Shown piece by piece: positions 31,098 to 33,773 of a stretch of 33,773 nt of DNA. How positions within the stretch are numbered: position 1 is the stretch's first letter; the number at the start of each line of letters is the position of its first letter. This DNA is from Sphingomonadales bacterium CG_4_10_14_3_um_filter_58_15. GTDB taxonomy: Bacteria; Pseudomonadota; Alphaproteobacteria; Sphingomonadales; Sphingomonadaceae. The stretch is from positions 13,853 through 47,625 of the forward strand of contig PFJE01000093.1 of the NCBI GenBank assembly GCA_002783865.1, in the 5' to 3' direction. A model generated the notes under the pieces. It was not told the origin of the DNA. It was given only the letters and a program-made list of their open reading frames with translations, and made no database searches. A program made the position numbers and the translations under genes.

Positions 31098-32231
31098 ATG
31101 GATTTCGACTTTACCGACGAACAGAATATGGTGCGCGACGGAATCTCGCGCCTGATCCGTGAACAATATGACTGGGACACAAGGCGCGGCGTAATCGCCA
31201 GCGAATCCGGCTGGCGGCCGGAGCTTTGGGCACAGCTCGCCGAACTCGGTATGCTGGCCGCGCCTTTTTCGGAAGAAGATGGCGGTTTCGGCGGTGCTAC
31301 CGAAGCGATGATCATCATGGAAGAATTCGGCAAGGGCCTCGCGGTCGAGCCATTCATTCCGAGCGTGGTCTGCGCTGGCGGTTTCCTGAAACATGGCGGC
31401 AGCACCGCGCAACGCGAAGAATATATCGGCGGAATCATTTCCGGCGAGATGATCTTTGCCTTCGCCTATGCCGAGCCGCGCGGGCGCTATGACCTCGCCA
31501 ATCTCGAAACCACGGCCAAGGCCGATGGCAGTAATTATGTTCTCAACGGCCACAAGGCAGTTGTGATTGGCGCACCATGGGCGACGCATTTTGTCGTCAC
31601 TGCGCGCACCTCCGGTGGCCAGACCGACAAGGACGGCGTGTCCGTCTTCATCGTCGCCAAGGATGCACAGGGCGTGAGCACGCGCGACTATGCCACGGTT
31701 GACGGACGCCGCGCCTCGGAAGTCTATTTCGAGAATGTGAAACTCTCCGGCGACGCGCTGATCGGTGAGGCTGGCAATGGCCTGCCGCTGATCGAGAAAG
31801 TGGTCGACGAAGCGACTGCGGCTACCTGCGCCGAAGCGGTTGGCGCGATGAAGGTGACCAACGAGACCACGCTCGACTATTCACGCCAGCGCAAGCAATT
31901 CGGCGTTCCGATCGGTTCCTTCCAGGTTCTGCAGCACCGGATGGCGGACATGCTGATGGAATATGAGCAGTCGGTGTCGATGTGCTATCTCGCGACGATC
32001 AAGCTCGATGAGGATGCCGCAACGCGCAAGAAGAATGTTTCTGCGGCGAAGGTGCGGATCGGTCAGGCGGGCCGGTTCATCGGCCAGTCAGCGATCCAGA
32101 CCCATGGCGGCATGGGCATGACCGACGAGCTGGCGGTGGGCAGCTATTTCAAGCGCCTGTCGATCATCGAGGGCGAGTTCGGCAGCGTCGACCATCATAT
32201 GCGGCGGCATATTGCGCTGACCGCAGCCTAG
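31098..32231 (+). CDS. Acyl-CoA dehydrogenase, divergent subunit 2 of a probable heteromeric pair
   Basis: This 377-residue protein keeps the dehydrogenase fold (YVLNGHKAVVIG, SRQRKQFGVPIGSFQVLQH, QTHGGMGMTDELAVGSYFKRL). The usual TEPGAGSD loop, however, is degenerate: YAEPRGRYDLANL (124-136). At the classical medium-chain base position it has a glutamate (E358, in SIIEGEF), which its partner lacks. Such division of functions is what is expected for heterotetrameric acyl-CoA dehydrogenases, where the active site lies between unlike subunits. The ATG at 31098 has GGGGAA 5 bp upstream. It is co-transcribed with subunit 1 (24-bp gap); an intrinsic terminator follows after a palindromic repeat. 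Confidence 0.9.
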   Translation: MDFDFTDEQNMVRDGISRLIREQYDWDTRRGVIASESGWRPELWAQLAELGMLAAPFSEEDGGFGGATEAMIIMEEFGKGLAVEPFIPSVVCAGGFLKHGGSTAQREEYIGGIISGEMIFAFAYAEPRGRYDLANLETTAKADGSNYVLNGHKAVVIGAPWATHFVVTARTSGGQTDKDGVSVFIVAKDAQGVSTRDYATVDGRRASEVYFENVKLSGDALIGEAGNGLPLIEKVVDEATAATCAEAVGAMKVTNETTLDYSRQRKQFGVPIGSFQVLQHRMADMLMEYEQSVSMCYLATIKLDEDAATRKKNVSAAKVRIGQAGRFIGQSAIQTHGGMGMTDELAVGSYFKRLSIIEGEFGSVDHHMRRHIALTAA

Positions 32232-32242
32232 CCGGACAAAAT

Positions 32243-32324
32243 CCGTTCGTCCTGAGCCTGTCGAAGGATGAACGCGGAATCGAGTGCTGGTTCAAATGGG
32301 CTTCGCCAAGCTCAGCCCGAACGG
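32243..32324. repeat. Palindromic repeat A3 (TTCGACAGGCTCAG family)
   Basis: The left arm CCGTTCGTCCTGAGCCTGTC (from 32243) pairs with CTTCGCCAAGCTCAGCCCGA (from 32301), which is followed by ACGG. It is the third complete copy of this family and lies between the acyl-CoA dehydrogenase pair and its terminator; the right arm has drifted more than in the other copies. Confidence 0.83.
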
Positions 32325-32358
32325 CATGCGGTCCGCACGACTTTTGACCCTATCAATT

Positions 32359-32394
32359 AAGGGGATGGAGCCCGTCTGGCTCTGTCCCCTTTTT
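32359..32394 (+). terminator. Intrinsic terminator after the acyl-CoA dehydrogenase pair
   Basis: AAGGGGATGGAGCC (32359-32372) pairs with GGCTCTGTCCCCTT (32378-32391) over a 5-nt loop. The two central positions form G-U pairs, giving an uninterrupted 14-bp stem. A T run (32390-32394) follows, making a strong rho-independent terminator. Confidence 0.92.
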
Positions 32395-32431
32395 CACGCT
32401 ACGCCACATGCATCCTTTGGAGAGGGTGCAA

Positions 32432-33757
32432 ATGAATATGAATTCAGGCCCGGCTTCGGGCGGTGTCTATCGCTATTATGTGCTGATCATGCTGATGCTG
32501 ACCTTCATGTTCAACATCGCCGACCGGCTGGTGATGTCGATCCTGATCGAGGATATCAAAGCCGAATTCGTGCTGAGCGACACCCAGATCGGCCTGCTCG
32601 CCGGCACTGCATTTACCGTCTTCTATCTGTTGCTGGGGGTGCCGGCCGGCCGACTGGCGGACCGCACCAACCGCAAGAATATGGTCGCGATATCACTGGC
32701 CTTATGGAGCCTGATGTCGGCGGTCTGCGGTGCCGCTCTGGGTTTCTGGACCTTGCTGCTCGCCCGTCTGGGTGTCGGGGTCGGGGAAGCGGGCGGCGGC
32801 CCGCCGTCGGTCTCGATCATCACCGATTATTTTGCGCCGCACGAATTGTCGCGGGCGATGGGCATATTTGCCGTCGGCGCGGTGCTGGGGCCGGTACTCG
32901 GCTATGCCGCAGGCGGTTTGATTGCGGAAGCCTATGGCTGGCGCTGGACCTTTGTCATTCTCGGGCTGCCGGGCATAGCGCTGGCGATCCTGCTCTATTT
33001 CACCGTTGTCGAGCCCGCGCGGGGCCGCTTTTTCGCACGACAGGCGCAGCCGGCCGGCGCAGAAAAGCAGCAGCCGTTCCTGATCACGATGCGGTCGCTG
33101 TGGATGAACAGCGTCTTTGTCCGGGTGGTGCTCGCCAATAGCTTCACCAATATCCCCTCTTTCGCCTTTGCGATCTGGCTGGCCCCGACCCTGATCCGCA
33201 ATTTTGATGTCACCCAGGGAGAGGTCGGCGTCTATCTGGGGGCGGTGTTGTTTGCGGGTGGTGTTCCGGGGATGGTCCTGGGCGGGTATCTCGCGGATTT
33301 TCTCGCCAAGAAAAACCCGAGATGGCGGCCCTGGTATTGTGCTCTGGCGGTGATGATGGTCCTGCCCTTCTGGACCTTTTGCCTGCTGTCGAGCAGCCTC
33401 GAAATGACCTTGGCCCTCTATATATGTGGTTATGTATTGCTGGTGTCGACGCAGGGCGCGGCCATCTCCATGGTCCAGTCGGCGGTCCTGCCCACCGAAC
33501 GCGGCACGGCGTCATCGATCAGCAGCCTGTCGATCAATCTGCTCGGCTATGGCATCGGGCCCGCCTTGATCGGCTTGATGAGCGACAATTGGGCCGACGC
33601 CTATGGCAGCCTGTCGCTCAACTATGCGGTGATTGCGACGGTGGTGGTGAGCCTGTCGATGGCAAGCTTCCTGTTCTGGTGGACCGGCAAGGCGGTGAAT
33701 CAGGAACCGGCCCCCGTAGGCGCGGGCACTAAAGCAGCAGCCCGCCATCCGCGATGA
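32432..33757 (+). CDS. MFS transporter, Spinster-like
   Basis: This 441-residue protein has twelve predicted hydrophobic segments. Segment 1 holds NIADRLVMSILIEDIKAEF, and the typical loop 2-3 motif is GRLADRTNRKNMV. RLGVGVGEAGGGPPSVSIITDYF is characteristic of the Spinster branch of the major facilitator superfamily, followed by GWRWTFVILGLPG. Spinster-like proteins are very common in sphingomonads and are thought to move lipids, sphingoid compounds or hydrophobic acids; the substrate here is unknown. The ATG at 32432 has GGAGAGG 6 bp upstream and is preferred over the ATG at 32408. Its 3' end overlaps the end of a convergent short-chain dehydrogenase gene by 29 bp. Confidence 0.93.
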   Translation: MNMNSGPASGGVYRYYVLIMLMLTFMFNIADRLVMSILIEDIKAEFVLSDTQIGLLAGTAFTVFYLLLGVPAGRLADRTNRKNMVAISLALWSLMSAVCGAALGFWTLLLARLGVGVGEAGGGPPSVSIITDYFAPHELSRAMGIFAVGAVLGPVLGYAAGGLIAEAYGWRWTFVILGLPGIALAILLYFTVVEPARGRFFARQAQPAGAEKQQPFLITMRSLWMNSVFVRVVLANSFTNIPSFAFAIWLAPTLIRNFDVTQGEVGVYLGAVLFAGGVPGMVLGGYLADFLAKKNPRWRPWYCALAVMMVLPFWTFCLLSSSLEMTLALYICGYVLLVSTQGAAISMVQSAVLPTERGTASSISSLSINLLGYGIGPALIGLMSDNWADAYGSLSLNYAVIATVVVSLSMASFLFWWTGKAVNQEPAPVGAGTKAAARHPR

Positions 33758-33773
33758 TGGTTTGTCCGACGAT
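33729..33773 (-). CDS. Short-chain dehydrogenase/reductase, last 14 residues only (5' part outside the window)
   Basis: The reverse strand at the window's right edge reads IVGQTIIADGGLLL followed by TAG (33729-33731). VxGQxIxxDGG is the near-universal C-terminal signature of classical short-chain dehydrogenases. The fragment is too short for substrate inference. It converges on, and overlaps by 29 bp, the end of the MFS gene. Confidence 0.72.
   Translation of the reverse strand: MVGQTIIADGGLLL

Overview
The window looks like a chromosomal segment of a GC-rich alphaproteobacterium, most likely a sphingomonad (Sphingomonadales). The evidence is an Oar-type TonB-dependent receptor, a Spinster-type MFS transporter, many acyl-CoA enzymes and dispersed intergenic palindromes. 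When translated, these palindromes give peptides such as FDRLRANG, which I associate with sphingomonad genomes. No rRNA, tRNA, CRISPR, phage or insertion-sequence genes were seen. All product names come from reading motifs, not from database searches.

Layout: (1) 2-367 (+) is the C-terminal end of an alpha/beta hydrolase. (2) 378-10276 (-) is a seven-gene block that would be read in the order acyl-CoA carboxylase beta, methylglutaconyl-type hydratase, biotin-carrying carboxylase alpha, nitronate monooxygenase-like flavoprotein, class III CoA-transferase, FadD-type acyl-CoA synthetase and a diacylglycerol-kinase-fold lipid kinase. A divergent TetR regulator (10397-11125, +) sits at its head. 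(3) 11179-15991 (-) is a fatty-acid beta-oxidation set: FadB-like multifunctional protein, thiolase and an acyl-CoA dehydrogenase. (4) 16134-17703 holds an NADPH-dependent FMN reductase (+) convergent with a UDP-glucuronate 4-epimerase-like gene (-). (5) 17884-21312 (-) is a large TonB-dependent receptor with its own terminator. (6) 21563-24996 (-) is a four-gene nucleoside/nucleotide block: LOG-family hydrolase, CNT nucleoside transporter, Fe(II)/2-oxoglutarate-type oxygenase and uridine kinase. (7) 25122-25763 (+) is a YhhQ-type queuosine-precursor transporter. (8) 25771-29593 (-) is a molybdenum hydroxylase operon: 2Fe-2S subunit, molybdopterin subunit, lipoprotein cytochrome c and a MocA-like nucleotidyltransferase. 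(9) 29877-32231 (+) is a pair of acyl-CoA dehydrogenases that look like two subunits of one enzyme. (10) 32432-33757 (+) is a Spinster-type MFS transporter, convergent with the last 15 codons of a short-chain dehydrogenase (-) at the right edge.

How the genes fit together: blocks 2, 3 and 9 together can activate, carboxylate, hydrate and beta-oxidise branched acyl chains. The carboxylase/hydratase pair recalls the leucine (liu) and acyclic-terpene (atu) pathways, but no isovaleryl-CoA dehydrogenase or HMG-CoA lyase gene is present and the carboxylase beta lacks the usual methylcrotonyl-CoA carboxylase signature. The substrate is therefore open.

The most interesting non-coding signals are a nearly identical 17-bp palindrome overlapping the putative promoters of both the thiolase and the TonB-dependent receptor (resembling a PhaR-type CTGC-N3-GCAG operator), a separate 16-bp dyad just upstream of the thiolase promoter, and two families of about 70-110 bp palindromic repeats. 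Four of these repeats fill gaps inside the catabolic gene blocks, and two of them create false N-terminal extensions of neighbouring reading frames. No completely novel system could be proven from sequence alone.
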